Source of the DNA: Streptomyces phaeolivaceus | GTDB lineage: Bacteria; Actinomycetota; Actinomycetes; Streptomycetales; Streptomycetaceae | Length of the DNA: 64,000 nucleotides | NCBI RefSeq assembly: GCF_009184865.1 | Contig: NZ_CP045096.1 | Coordinates: forward strand, 6,076,001-6,140,000 | Direction: 5' to 3' | In this document: one piece after another, positions 43,874 through 52,682 of the stretch | Position numbering within the stretch: the first letter of the stretch is position 1 | Layout of the letters: each line of letters begins with the position of its first letter | The notes under the pieces: generated by a model | Told to the model about the DNA's origin: nothing | Databases searched by the model: none | What the model saw: the letters and a program-made list of their open reading frames with translations, nothing else | Program-made: the position numbers and the translations under genes

Positions 43874-46800
43874 GCACTCCCGCTCCCCCACCGGAAGCCC
43901 GCTACGTCCCCACCCGTGCCGGGATCATCAACCTGTGGGACTACCGGGACGAGGAGTTCTCCTTCGCGGGCGGCTGGCTGGTGCTGCGCGGTCCCAACGG
44001 TTCCGGCAAGACCAAGGCGCTGGAGGTGCTGTTCCCGTTCGTCCTCGACGGGCGCATCGACCCCAAGCGGCTCAACCCGTTCGCCGCCGAGGACCGCACG
44101 ATGAAGTCCAACCTGCTCTTCCGCGGGCAGGACAGCGCGCTCGGCTACGTCTGGATCGAGTTCACCCACCGCCAGACCGGCGAGGCCGTCACCTGCGGCA
44201 TCGGGCTGCACGCCCAGCGGCACCGCGACACACCCACCCGGTGGCACTTCGTCGCCGAGGGCCGCGTGGGTGAGGACTTCTCCCTCCTCACCCACGACGA
44301 CCGGCCGATGACGAGGAAGCAACTCGCCGCCGAACTCGGACGCGAGCTGATCGCCTCCACGGCCGACTACCGTGCCGCCGTCGACCAGCGCCTGTTCGGC
44401 CTCGGCCGGGAGCGGTACGAGCAACTGCTCACCCTGATCCTCACGTTGCGCCGCCCGCAGCTCGCCAAGAACCTCGATCCCGCCAAGCTCTCCGACACCC
44501 TCACCGCAGGCCTGCGCCCGCTCGACGACGACCTGATCGCCGAGGCGGCCCGTTCCTTCGACGACATGGAGTCCGTGCAGCGCACCCTGGAGGGCCTGGC
44601 CGCCGCCGACGACGCCACCCGCGCCTTCCTCGCGAGCTACTCCACCTATCTGCGGGTCCACGCCCGCTCCGCCGCGGACCGGCTCACCGCCCGCCGAGCC
44701 GAGACCGCCGAGCGCGCCGCCGCCCTGCGCACCGCCGCAGCGGACCTGGCGGCGGCCCGCGAGCAGCAGGCCGCCGCCGAGACACGCGCCGAGTCGGCCG
44801 ACGCCTCGCTCGCCGCCCAGCGCGCCCGCCTGGACCAACTGCGCTCCTCCGCCGCCTACCACGCCGTCGAGCAACTGGCCGACCTGGAACGCCTGGTGCG
44901 TACCTGTGAGCAGACCGCCCGGCAGGCGACCGCCGAGCGTGAACGCCGTACGGCAGCCACCGGCCGCGCCCGCGCCGAGGCCGAACACGCCGCCCGGATC
45001 GCCGCCGAACTCGACGCCGCCGTCTCCCGCGATGCCGCCACCGTCGCCGACCACGCCCACACCGCCGGACTCCCCTGGACCCCGGCCGACGCCGAGCCCG
45101 CCCGGCTCGCCGAACGCTCCGCCGCGCTCGCCGCCGCCCGCCACGAGGGCGTCCGGGCAGTGCGTGCCGCCCAGCAGGCGGCACGCGGCGCCGAGCAGAC
45201 CCGTGACCTCGCCCGGGGCTCGCTCGACCGTGCGCAGGAGGCCGTCGGCGCGGCCGAGGCCGCCGAAGCCGTTGCCGAGGAGGCTCTCGAATCCGCCCGC
45301 GAAGAGGCCCGCACCGTGCTCGGCCGGTGGACGGAAGCACACGGCACGTTGCTGGCCGAGGAGGCGGGCGCCGGCCGACTCGCCGAGGCCCTCGAACTCA
45401 CCGGCGAGGCCGACGCGGTCACGCTCGCCGACGCCTTCACCGAGGCCACCGCTCCCGCCGTACAGGAACTGCGCGACACCCTCGCCGCCCTGCGCGCCCA
45501 GCGCACGGACGTCGAGCGCCGCCGCGCCGAGACGGAGGCCGAACGAGACCGGATCGCCGCCGAGCACGACGACGCCCCGCCCCCGGCCCGTGGCCGAACC
45601 GCAGAGAGGGCGTCCGGTGACGGCGTGCCCCTGTGGCAACTCGTCGCTTTCGACAATGAACTGACTGACCGTCAACATGCGGATCTGGAAGCGGCGTTGG
45701 AGGCATCCGGACTCCTCGACGCCCTGGTCACCGCCGAGGACACCCCCGTGGCGGCCGGGCACAGCGAGGGTTACCTCCGGGCCGGTGCCCCGGTGGACGG
45801 ACCGAGCCTCGCGGACCTCCTGAAGCCCGAGGCGCCCGAGGACCCCGACGGCGACGCCGCGATCCCGGCCGCCCGCATCACCGCCGTACTGCGCTCCGTC
45901 GCCGTCACCGGGAACCTCGCCGCCGGGACACCGCAGATCAGCCCAGACGGCCGGTACGCGGCCGGTGTCCTGGTCGGTGCCCACACCAAGGAGCACGCCG
46001 AATACGTCGGCGCGACCGCCCGCGCCCGTCGGCGCGCCGCCCGGATCGCCGCCTGCGAGACGCTGCTGTCCGAACTCCGCGAACAGCTCGACGAGCTGGC
46101 GCGCACACAGGCACGCACGGAAGCCGCACTGGAGGCGTACTCCGCCGCCCGCGCCGCGCTGCCCCGCACCACCGCCATCACGCAGGCCCTGCGCGAACTC
46201 GACCGGGCCGCGGCGCGGCTGCGCGCCACCCGCGACGCCGCCGAGGCCGCCCAGGGCTCGTACGACGAGTCGGTGGCCGCCTTTTCGGTCGCCGAGCGCG
46301 CCCTGCGCCGTACCGCGGCCGAGCACGGCATCGAGATCGGGCGCCCAGAACAGGTCGACGCCGTGGAGACCGCCACCCGCGCGTTCGAGGCGGCGGTCCG
46401 CGAACTCGCCGCCCGCCGTCGTGAACACGCCCGCCAGACCGAGGCCGCCCAGGCGGGCGCCGACCGGCTCACCGCCGCCGCCGAGGACGAGGAGGCGGCG
46501 GCGGACACCGAGCGGGCGGCGCGCCGCCGGCACACCGAGGAGGCCGCGGGGCTTCAGGCCCTCCAGGAGGCCGTCGGAGCCGAGGCCCAGGAGGTGATGC
46601 GCCAGGTGCAGGAGGCCGAGGACGGGATCGACGCCCTGGCCCGGGAGGCCGAGGCGGCCCGCACGGCCCAGCACGCCGCGATCGCGGGCACCGCCTCGGC
46701 CGAGGCCCGCCGTACGGCCGCCGCCGAGGCCGGGGCGGTCGCCGCGGCGGAGGAGAAGGACACCGCCCGCGGCCTGCGCCCGTACGCCGCCCGCGAACTC

Positions 46801-47979
46801 CTCGACATCCTGCGCTGCCCGCCCGGCCTCGCCTGGCCCGCCCAGGAGGCCGACTGGGCCGGCGAGGCACTCCCGCCGACCGTGGTCGCCGTGCACGAGG
46901 CGATCCTCGCCGCGACCCGTGACCTCACCCCCACCGAATCCAGCCTCAAGCAGTCCGTCACCCGTCTCACCAAGGCCCTGGACGACCTGCAGGCGCAACT
47001 CGCCGCCGCCGGGCAGGACTACCGGCCCGAGTGGGACGGCTCCGACGGGATCATCGTCGTACGCGTGGCCGACGAGGAGGGTCCGCTGCCCGTCGCCGCC
47101 TTCGCCCAGAAGATCTCCTCCCACCGCCGTGACCAGGCCGAACTGCTCTCCGAGTCCGAGCAGCGCATCCTGGAGGACGCCCTGCTCACCCGGCTCGCCC
47201 AGCAGATCCACGACCGCACCGTCGACGCCCGCGACCTGATCCGGCGCATGAACACCGACATGCGCAAGCGGCAGATGTCGTCAGGGACGACGGTCGGTGT
47301 GAGCTGGCTGCTCGCCGACCACCTCGACGACGAACAGCGCGCCGTCTGCGCCCTCCTCGACGCCGACGCGGCCCGTCTGGGCCCGGACGGGCTGGCCCGG
47401 GTGCGCGTCCACTTCGCAGCGCAGATCAAGACCGCCCGCGCCCGCCACCGCGACCAGCCCTACCGCGAACTGCTCGCCGAGGTCCTCGACTACCGGCACT
47501 GGCGGCAGTTCGCGTTCCAGCTCGTACGCCCCGACAGGAGCGAGGAGAGGCTCACCCGCGCCCGGCACAGCCGTCTGTCGGGCGGTGAGCAGTCGGTGTC
47601 GCTCCATCTGCCGCTGTTCGCCGCCGCGCACGCCATGCTCAACTCCGCCCACCCGCACGCCCCGCGCCTGCTCGCCCTCGACGAGGCCTTCGCGGGCGTG
47701 GACGACACCGGGCGCGGCGAACTCATGTCGCTGGCCGCGCAGTTCGACCTCGACCTGTTCATGACCGGCTACGACCTGTGGGCCGCCCACGCCTCGGTGT
47801 CCGCCGCCGCCCACTACGACCTCGCGCACACCGCCGTCGACCACACCGTCTCCGCGCTGCTGCTCGTCTGGGACGGCCACCGGCTCCTCGCCGACGACAC
47901 CGGCGACCTCACCACCGCCCTCGGCTCGCCCGGCACCCGGCGCGCCCCGACGCCCGAGGAGGCCACGCTTGTCGACTGA
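43870..47979 (+). CDS. jetC: JetC, SMC-like ATPase of Wadjet type I
   Basis: This 1369-residue MukB-like protein (TIGR02680) has a split ABC ATPase around long coiled coils. Walker A is LVLRGPNGSGKTKALEVLF (about residues 37-55). Two Ala/Glu/Arg-rich coiled-coil arms flank a hinge near residues 560-700 (VPLWQLVAFDNELTDRQHAD, APVDGPSLADLL). The C-terminal head has the signature SRLSGGEQSVSLHLPLFAAA and Walker B APRLLALDEAFAGVDD, with a D-loop. It is the DNA loop-extruding motor. The GTG at 43870 lies in the jetB stop, and its own end overlaps the TTG of jetD. Confidence 0.93.
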   Translation: MSTPAPPPEARYVPTRAGIINLWDYRDEEFSFAGGWLVLRGPNGSGKTKALEVLFPFVLDGRIDPKRLNPFAAEDRTMKSNLLFRGQDSALGYVWIEFTHRQTGEAVTCGIGLHAQRHRDTPTRWHFVAEGRVGEDFSLLTHDDRPMTRKQLAAELGRELIASTADYRAAVDQRLFGLGRERYEQLLTLILTLRRPQLAKNLDPAKLSDTLTAGLRPLDDDLIAEAARSFDDMESVQRTLEGLAAADDATRAFLASYSTYLRVHARSAADRLTARRAETAERAAALRTAAADLAAAREQQAAAETRAESADASLAAQRARLDQLRSSAAYHAVEQLADLERLVRTCEQTARQATAERERRTAATGRARAEAEHAARIAAELDAAVSRDAATVADHAHTAGLPWTPADAEPARLAERSAALAAARHEGVRAVRAAQQAARGAEQTRDLARGSLDRAQEAVGAAEAAEAVAEEALESAREEARTVLGRWTEAHGTLLAEEAGAGRLAEALELTGEADAVTLADAFTEATAPAVQELRDTLAALRAQRTDVERRRAETEAERDRIAAEHDDAPPPARGRTAERASGDGVPLWQLVAFDNELTDRQHADLEAALEASGLLDALVTAEDTPVAAGHSEGYLRAGAPVDGPSLADLLKPEAPEDPDGDAAIPAARITAVLRSVAVTGNLAAGTPQISPDGRYAAGVLVGAHTKEHAEYVGATARARRRAARIAACETLLSELREQLDELARTQARTEAALEAYSAARAALPRTTAITQALRELDRAAARLRATRDAAEAAQGSYDESVAAFSVAERALRRTAAEHGIEIGRPEQVDAVETATRAFEAAVRELAARRREHARQTEAAQAGADRLTAAAEDEEAAADTERAARRRHTEEAAGLQALQEAVGAEAQEVMRQVQEAEDGIDALAREAEAARTAQHAAIAGTASAEARRTAAAEAGAVAAAEEKDTARGLRPYAARELLDILRCPPGLAWPAQEADWAGEALPPTVVAVHEAILAATRDLTPTESSLKQSVTRLTKALDDLQAQLAAAGQDYRPEWDGSDGIIVVRVADEEGPLPVAAFAQKISSHRRDQAELLSESEQRILEDALLTRLAQQIHDRTVDARDLIRRMNTDMRKRQMSSGTTVGVSWLLADHLDDEQRAVCALLDADAARLGPDGLARVRVHFAAQIKTARARHRDQPYRELLAEVLDYRHWRQFAFQLVRPDRSEERLTRARHSRLSGGEQSVSLHLPLFAAAHAMLNSAHPHAPRLLALDEAFAGVDDTGRGELMSLAAQFDLDLFMTGYDLWAAHASVSAAAHYDLAHTAVDHTVSALLLVWDGHRLLADDTGDLTTALGSPGTRRAPTPEEATLVD

Positions 47980-49264
47980 GCGGCGTGAAGACCACGGGTA
48001 CGACGAGTTGCGGGGCGAGGGATGGACCCGGTTGCTTGCCGCCGCCCGCCGCAGGCTGGAGCGCACCGGCGGCGCGCTCGACGGCGACATCGGGCTCACG
48101 AGGCCCAGCGACGCCGAGCGCCGCACCGTCATCGGGATCACCGGCCGCTACCGACCCGAGACCGCCCAGCGTCTCGCCGTACCTCTGCGCGACCTGGACG
48201 GGTACCTGTACGACCGCTACGGCACCGGTCTCCTCCAGACTCTCGGCCGTCTCCATGGCCCGCTGCGCGACCGGCCCGCCGAACGGGCCGACGAGGAATC
48301 GCGCCGCGACCAGGCCCTGAAATCCGTCCGCTCCAGCAGGCTCGCCGGACAGGGATGGTTCGCCGCCTGGCTGGAGCGGATCGCCGCCGACGGCACCCTC
48401 ACCCGTCTGGTACGCCGGGGTGACGCGCCGCTGCTCGACGCGGCGGCACGTGTCCTGGAACGGCTCTGCGGTGACGGGGACCGCCGCACGGGCTCGCAGG
48501 AACGGTCTTCCGTAGTCCTGCCGCTTCCGGTCCTCGCCGAATGGGCCACCGGCGACACCAAGGCCCTGGTTCCCGGCACCCCGCTCGAACAGCTCGTCCT
48601 GCGCGCCCTCGCCCAGCGCGTCGGCAGCACCGTCGACGGGGCGGTCGTACCGCGCGACCGGGCGGGGAGGCGCGCCCTGTGGGAGAGCGCCGGAGCCATC
48701 GCGGACGACCTCGCCAGCCAGGTACTCGTCCTCAACATCGGCGCCAGGGGCGACACCGTCGTCTGCGACTGGCTGCGCGACGCCGCCGGCTTCGGCATTC
48801 CCTTCCGGCTCACCCTCCACCAACTCGCCGCCGACCCCGTCGTCCCCGCCGCCCGCACCATCTTCGTCTGCGAGAACCCGGCCGTACTGCGCGCCGCCGC
48901 CGGCGAACTCAAGGACACCGGCGCCGCCCTCGTGTGCACCGAGGGCGTTCCGTCCGCCGCCTGCCACAAACTGCTCGGCGACGCCGTACGCGCGGGAGCC
49001 CGGCTGCACTGGCGCGCCGACTTCGACTGGGCCGGCCTGCGCATCACCGCGGACGCCGTGGCCCGCCACGGCGCCCACCCCTGGCGGATGACGGCCGCCG
49101 ACTACACGGCCGCACTCGGTGAGGGCGAGTCCACACCGCTCGCGGGACCGCCCGCAGTGAGCCCCTGGGACCCCCGGCTGGCCCTCGCGATGGAGGCGTC
49201 GGGCAGCACGGTCATGGAGGAGCGCATCCTGCCCGCGCTCCTGTCCGACCTCACCCGTACCTGA
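47969..49264 (+). CDS. jetD: JetD, TOPRIM nuclease of Wadjet type I (DUF2399)
   Basis: This 431-residue protein matches the TIGR02679/DUF2399 family. The C-terminal TOPRIM fold shows the catalytic Glu in TIFVCENPAVLRAAAGEL (about residue 310) and the DxD metal pair in HWRADFDWAGLRITADAVA (near 350). The middle contains LPLPVLAEWATGDTKALVPG. JetD dimers cleave DNA once JetABC has extruded a small circle. TTG at 47969 is the best start because it overlaps the jetC end and leaves the conserved part whole. It is the last gene of the operon. Confidence 0.9.
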   Translation: MSTERREDHGYDELRGEGWTRLLAAARRRLERTGGALDGDIGLTRPSDAERRTVIGITGRYRPETAQRLAVPLRDLDGYLYDRYGTGLLQTLGRLHGPLRDRPAERADEESRRDQALKSVRSSRLAGQGWFAAWLERIAADGTLTRLVRRGDAPLLDAAARVLERLCGDGDRRTGSQERSSVVLPLPVLAEWATGDTKALVPGTPLEQLVLRALAQRVGSTVDGAVVPRDRAGRRALWESAGAIADDLASQVLVLNIGARGDTVVCDWLRDAAGFGIPFRLTLHQLAADPVVPAARTIFVCENPAVLRAAAGELKDTGAALVCTEGVPSAACHKLLGDAVRAGARLHWRADFDWAGLRITADAVARHGAHPWRMTAADYTAALGEGESTPLAGPPAVSPWDPRLALAMEASGSTVMEERILPALLSDLTRT

Positions 49265-49376
49265 TCCGGCGTCCGGTGGTCGTCGCCGACGAGGACTCCG
49301 CGGAGCCGCTGCCGACGTCGAGGGCAGGACCAGCCGTGAGGAATCGCGGGATCCTGGTTGCCGGGCGCGCGCCTTC

Positions 49377-49931
49377 TCAGTGAGTGCCGGTTTCCGGCTC
49401 CGGTCGGGGGAGTTCGTCGAGGTCGAGGGTGAAGGTGCGGCCGTCGGCCAGGGGGACGGGAAGTTTGCCCGTGCCGTACACGCGCTTGAGCGCGGTGCTG
49501 TAGCCGTTCGCGGTGGGCTGGGTGTGCAGAACGACTTCCCCGGCGTAGGGATCCACGATCAGGTAGACCGGGATGCCGTAGCGCCCGTACTTGGCGGTGC
49601 AGTCGTCGTAGTCCTCGCGTGCGGAAGAGGTCGAGACGACCTCGGAGATCAGCAGGACGTCCTCGAAGCTGTAGCGCTTGCCCTCCTTACGCGCGTCCTC
49701 GCGGAGGATGGCGAGGTCGGGGGCCGAGTTCTCGTCGGCAGGGAAGTCGATGTAGACGTCCGAAGGTGTCTTCGCGTGCCGCCCGAGCGACAGGATCGTG
49801 TCGTACTGCATCGACTTGATCGTGCTGGAGTGCTCTTCGCTCTGCGGGGTCATGATGATCTTTCCGTCAACGCCGAAGAACACCACATATCCTGCGGGGA
49901 ACTCGGTGTGCGTGACCGCGTCGACACTCAT
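49377..49931 (-). CDS. Uma2-family (DUF820) endonuclease-like protein
   Basis: This 184-residue protein is of normal Uma2 length with a PD-(D/E)xK-like core: DENSAPDLAIL (Asp), VLLISEVVSTSSAREDYDD (Glu) and CTAKYGRYGIPVYLIVDPY (Lys). Uma2 proteins are restriction-endonuclease-like, with few assigned functions. The ATG 49931 (MSVDAVTHTEFPAGYVVFF) has GGAAGGAGC upstream; the frame extends further but without family-like sequence. It converges on jetD and is the last gene before repeat B. Confidence 0.8.
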   Translation of the reverse strand: MSVDAVTHTEFPAGYVVFFGVDGKIIMTPQSEEHSSTIKSMQYDTILSLGRHAKTPSDVYIDFPADENSAPDLAILREDARKEGKRYSFEDVLLISEVVSTSSAREDYDDCTAKYGRYGIPVYLIVDPYAGEVVLHTQPTANGYSTALKRVYGTGKLPVPLADGRTFTLDLDELPRPEPETGTH

Positions 49932-50240
49932 GGACGGTGCTCCTTCCCGTGTGCCGTCATGATAAGGCGGACAGAGCAGTCCCACGGGTGGACTTCCGTG
50001 GCGTGCGCGCACACGACAGCGGGAACTGTCCGCACGAGCGGGCGCTGTGACGCAGCGGGCGTGAGCTGGGCACGTACGTGTTCGGACGCAACAGGTGGCG
50101 TCGGGTGACCGCCAGGGGCGGCGGACACCTGCCGGCTGGAGTGGCAGGTGGCGGTGGCCTGGATGTCCAGTAGATCGGGGGCCCTGTCCGACTCGGACAA
50201 CTCAACGATTCGGGACCCGTTGCTTCGGGAGTGCCCGATC
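49932..50240. other. Promoter region of the Uma2 gene and spacer to repeat B
   Basis: No gene is visible in these 309 bp. The part next to 49931 should contain the promoter for the Uma2-family gene. The rest leads into repeat B. Confidence 0.35.
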
Positions 50241-50378
50241 CGGTGGCCGCTCGGTGGCCGGACGCCTTTGGACGGGGCGGCATGGGGTAGCAGGGGGCAA
50301 CCTGCCGTAAGTACTCTGATCAGGCACGACATCACTCGGCGGCATCACGTGGTATCCGGCAACACGATCCCTCACGGT

Positions 50379-50423
50379 CTCGCAATGCGTAGGTCTAGGG
50401 TTCGAATCCCGAAGGCGGCTCTG
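50379..50423 (+). tRNA. Degenerate 3' half of tRNA-Thr in repeat B (att remnant)
   Basis: CTCGCAATGCGTAGGTCTAG continues with GGTTCGAATCCC-GAAGGCGGCTCTG. The anticodon triplet is CGC instead of CGT, and the last bases differ from copy A. No 5' half exists, so it is an att scar and not a gene. Confidence 0.75.
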
Positions 50424-50428
50424 TGGTG

Positions 50429-50458
50429 AACCCCAGGTTACTCCTCTGACCTGGGGTT
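50429..50458 (+). terminator. Terminator hairpin in repeat B
   Basis: AACCCCAGGT (50429-50438) pairs with ACCTGGGGTT (50449-50458), followed by TCTTGTT. It corresponds to the hairpin at 36917. Confidence 0.75.
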
Positions 50459-50866
50459 TCTTGTTCCGGGTGACCGTGGAATCCGGGCTGATCGGGCACC
50501 TGTGGTCTACGCATCGCAATGCGTAGGTCTGGGATCGACTGGCAGTGGGCGCTTCGGTTCCCAGGGCTGTGACCTGGCTTTTTGTGCCGTGCTGCCGGTC
50601 GGCTCGGGTCTGTCGGCTTCGGTGTGGTCGCCATGGGGTGGCCAAGCGTGCAGTGATTGTGTAAATGGGTCCCGATCTGCCGTGCGGTCACAGGCGTGCT
50701 TGGGGCCGCAGGGTTGTGCCATCCGGACGATCCCACGATCAACGCGCTCCACTGGCTGAACCACGCCAAGGAAGAACTCCCCGTCCACCACACGCACGGT
50801 CGTCCCTCGCCCGGCTGATCCACGAGTGACACCGCCTGAGAGGGCCAGGGGTGATCGGGCGGAGGC

Positions 50867-51001
50867 TCAGGCGCGCAGCCGCGGCAGGATCTCCGTGCGG
50901 TAGAAGTCGCAGAAGCCCTGCTGCTCCTTGCCGATCTGGTTGACGTACACAGTGTCGAATCCCGCGTCGACGAACGAGGTCAGGGCCTCGACGTGCGTCC
51001 G
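50867..51001 (-). pseudogene. C-terminal fragment of an F420-dependent LLM-class oxidoreductase
   Basis: The last 44 residues of this frame (RTHVEALTSFVDAGFDTVYV, NQIGKEQQGFCDFYRTEILP) match the C-terminus of F420-dependent G6PDH-like luciferase-family proteins. Nothing upstream continues the family, so about 90 percent of the gene has been lost and the remnant is joined to a decayed methyltransferase. Confidence 0.65.
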
Positions 51002-51340
51002 GATCGTCGCCGTGCAGAACCGAGGCGGCGGCCTGCTCTCGGTAACCAACTCGGGTTCGCGATCACCAGGTCGAACCGGCGGGCCCGGCACGGCAGCCGT
51101 CAGGTCGCCGTGGCGCACCCTCACGGTCTGGCCGGTCAGCGGGGCGTTCAGCCGGGCGGCGGCGACCGTCCGCCACGAGATGTTGAACGCGGTGAACCGT
51201 CCGCCGAGACGGGCGCCGCTTCCAGCGCCAGAAAGTCGCTTCCGGTGCCCAGGTCCAGTACGTCCGTCTCCGCGGTGATGTCCTCGCCGCGCATGGTCGA
51301 GCGCTTCGTGATCGACCCCCACGGAGACGATTGTCTTCGG
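51002..51340 (-). pseudogene. Decayed SAM-dependent methyltransferase fragment
   Basis: Minus-strand pieces in three frames align to one methyltransferase: ITAETDVLDLGTGSDFLALE (the SAM-binding glycine loop), then RLGGRFTAFNIS and LTGQTVRVRHGDLTAAVPG, then RFDLVIANPSWLPR (the NPP-like motif). At least two frameshifts separate them. It resembles protein-L-isoaspartate or release-factor-type methyltransferases but is dead. Confidence 0.6.
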
Positions 51341-51362
51341 ACGGCCAACGCAGCCGACCGTG

Positions 51363-52253
51363 TCACGCCCCCTTGCGTACCGACGAGGTGACCGCCGCGC
51401 CCAGATCCTCGGTCATCGGACCGGGCTCGTCCGTGATGCCCAGTGCCTGTGCGAGAGAGCGGCCATGGAGGTCCACGACGGATTCCACCAGGTCGGCGTA
51501 GGTGGCGACGATGGCCCGCCCGCGCCGCCACGCCGTTACCAACACCGCTGCCCCGGCGATCGCGGCGGGCCACCAGGTGATGCCGAGCAGCACGTACAGC
51601 ACGCCCCAGCCCGCGAGGGCCGCAGCCGCTTCGAAGGCGGTGGCGGCCAGCCGCACCTCGGTCCTGGTCTCCTCCGAAACGATCAGCCACAGCCGGGGCC
51701 ATGCGGTGCCCACGTCCAAGCCGTAGGCGCTGTGAATGCGGGCATCCGTGGCGGCCAGCCGATCTCCGATCCACGTCGGACGGGAGGGTTCGGCCAGGCA
51801 GATGCGGTTGCGTAGTTCGGCCAGCCGGTCCACCTCCCGCAGTTGGCACGGGAGGTGGAGATCGGCTGTCTCCCTGCGCGCCGCATACCTGTCGTGGGCG
51901 GTGTTCCAACGCGCGCGGCGTCGCTGTGTCAGAAAGTCACCGGGCGGGAACCGGCCTTCGGCCAGCCACAGTGCGCGTACCGCATGACCGACGGCCGTCG
52001 CGGCCAGCCCGCAGGCGGTGGCCGTCAGAACAAGGGCGGCAGCGGTCAGGACCACGGTCGGCGTGCCCTCGCGGGTGAGGTCGGACACCTGCTGCCGGGC
52101 GGTCTCCCGGACAGCGGCCGTGTCGGCCCAGCCGGTGTGGCTCAGCGTGTGTCCGACCGCTGCGGTGGCCAGGAAGAGAAGGCCGGGCAGCGTCAGCAGG
52201 GACAGCCACCTCTCTGCCACACCGCGGGCGACCGAGGCCAGGAACACGTCCAT
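51363..52253 (-). CDS. Membrane protein of the CHAT cassette
   Basis: From the ATG 52253 this 296-residue protein (MDVFLASVARGVAERWLSLL) has hydrophobic segments near residues 17-38 (LLTLPGLLFLATAAVGHTLSHT), 65-90 (VVLTAAALVLTATACGLAA) and 210-240 (GWGVLYVLLGITWWPAAIAG). The middle is soluble and Arg-rich (FLTQRRRARWNTAHDRYAA). No family is recognised. It starts 2 bp after the stop of the small upstream gene on the same strand, so the two are co-translated. It lies divergent from the zinc-ribbon and TPR-CHAT genes. Confidence 0.7.
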   Translation of the reverse strand: MDVFLASVARGVAERWLSLLTLPGLLFLATAAVGHTLSHTGWADTAAVRETARQQVSDLTREGTPTVVLTAAALVLTATACGLAATAVGHAVRALWLAEGRFPPGDFLTQRRRARWNTAHDRYAARRETADLHLPCQLREVDRLAELRNRICLAEPSRPTWIGDRLAATDARIHSAYGLDVGTAWPRLWLIVSEETRTEVRLAATAFEAAAALAGWGVLYVLLGITWWPAAIAGAAVLVTAWRRGRAIVATYADLVESVVDLHGRSLAQALGITDEPGPMTEDLGAAVTSSVRKGA

Positions 52254-52255
52254 GG

Positions 52256-52603
52256 TCAGCTCCGCGTCAGTCGCAGCGGGGCGTCCTCCAGATGACAGAC
52301 CGGCGCGGGAGCAGCCGGGCGGCGCGCCTGTACTCGGGCGCACCGGTCGCCGGGACAGCGGAACACCTCGTGCGCGGAGTGTCGGCCGAACCCACCGACC
52401 AACGCCGGACCGCCGAGACCGCTCCGCTCGGTGTCGGCGGTCCCGGGCAGTTCCATCTGCAGCAACAGCCTGGAGAGTTGGCTACCGAAATCCCGCCCGG
52501 CACGTGCGTCGGCCGCCAGTTGCTCCGCCTTCTCGGGATCGCACCTGCGCAGTACGGGGAGTTGAGCACACAGGACGCCTACGGCGTCGCGAGGTTCCAC
52601 CAT
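52256..52603 (-). CDS. Small Cys-containing protein of the CHAT cassette
   Basis: This 115-residue protein (MVEPRDAVGVLCAQLPVLRR, then GLGGPALVGGFGRHSAHEVF, RCPGDRCARVQARRPAAP, then VCHLEDAPLRL) may bind a metal through its Cys/His set, though unassigned. It starts 79 bp from the divergent zinc-ribbon gene and is translationally close to the membrane protein. Its GFGRHSAHEVFRCPGDRC segment looks conserved-type, but I do not know its family. Confidence 0.65.
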   Translation of the reverse strand: MVEPRDAVGVLCAQLPVLRRCDPEKAEQLAADARAGRDFGSQLSRLLLQMELPGTADTERSGLGGPALVGGFGRHSAHEVFRCPGDRCARVQARRPAAPAPVCHLEDAPLRLTRS

Positions 52604-52682
52604 GGGGTGAACCTATCCTGCGGGCAGGGTCAGGAATGAGCGATTGCCTACCAAAGGGGTAACGGGCCCTTAAGGTCGACTC
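52604..52682. promoter_or_regulatory. Bidirectional promoter of the CHAT cassette
   Basis: Only 79 bp separate the two divergent starts, so one control region should serve both arms. On the plus strand TTGCCT (about 52644) and TTAAGGT (about 52670) are possible promoter elements; spacing is not ideal. Confidence 0.35.

Larger units (their letters stand above)
50241..50735 (+). repeat. Attachment-site-like repeat, copy B
   Basis: This has the same order of parts as copy A: paired GGTGGCC boxes, CGCCTTTGGAC, CTCTGATCAGG, AACACGATC, a tRNA-Thr-like 3' half, a terminator, a second GCAATGCGTAGGTCT (50517 onward), a box pair near 50626-50644 and TTGTGCCATCCGGACGATC at the end. It separates the Wadjet cassette from the CHAT cassette. 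It differs from copy A at many positions, so the copies are not recent duplicates. Confidence 0.8.

Noticed and set aside
43771..47211. Long minus-strand frame of 1146 codons opposite jetC
   Set aside because: It is a shadow of jetC; it is a Gly-rich, motif-free translation typical of antisense frames in high-GC DNA.
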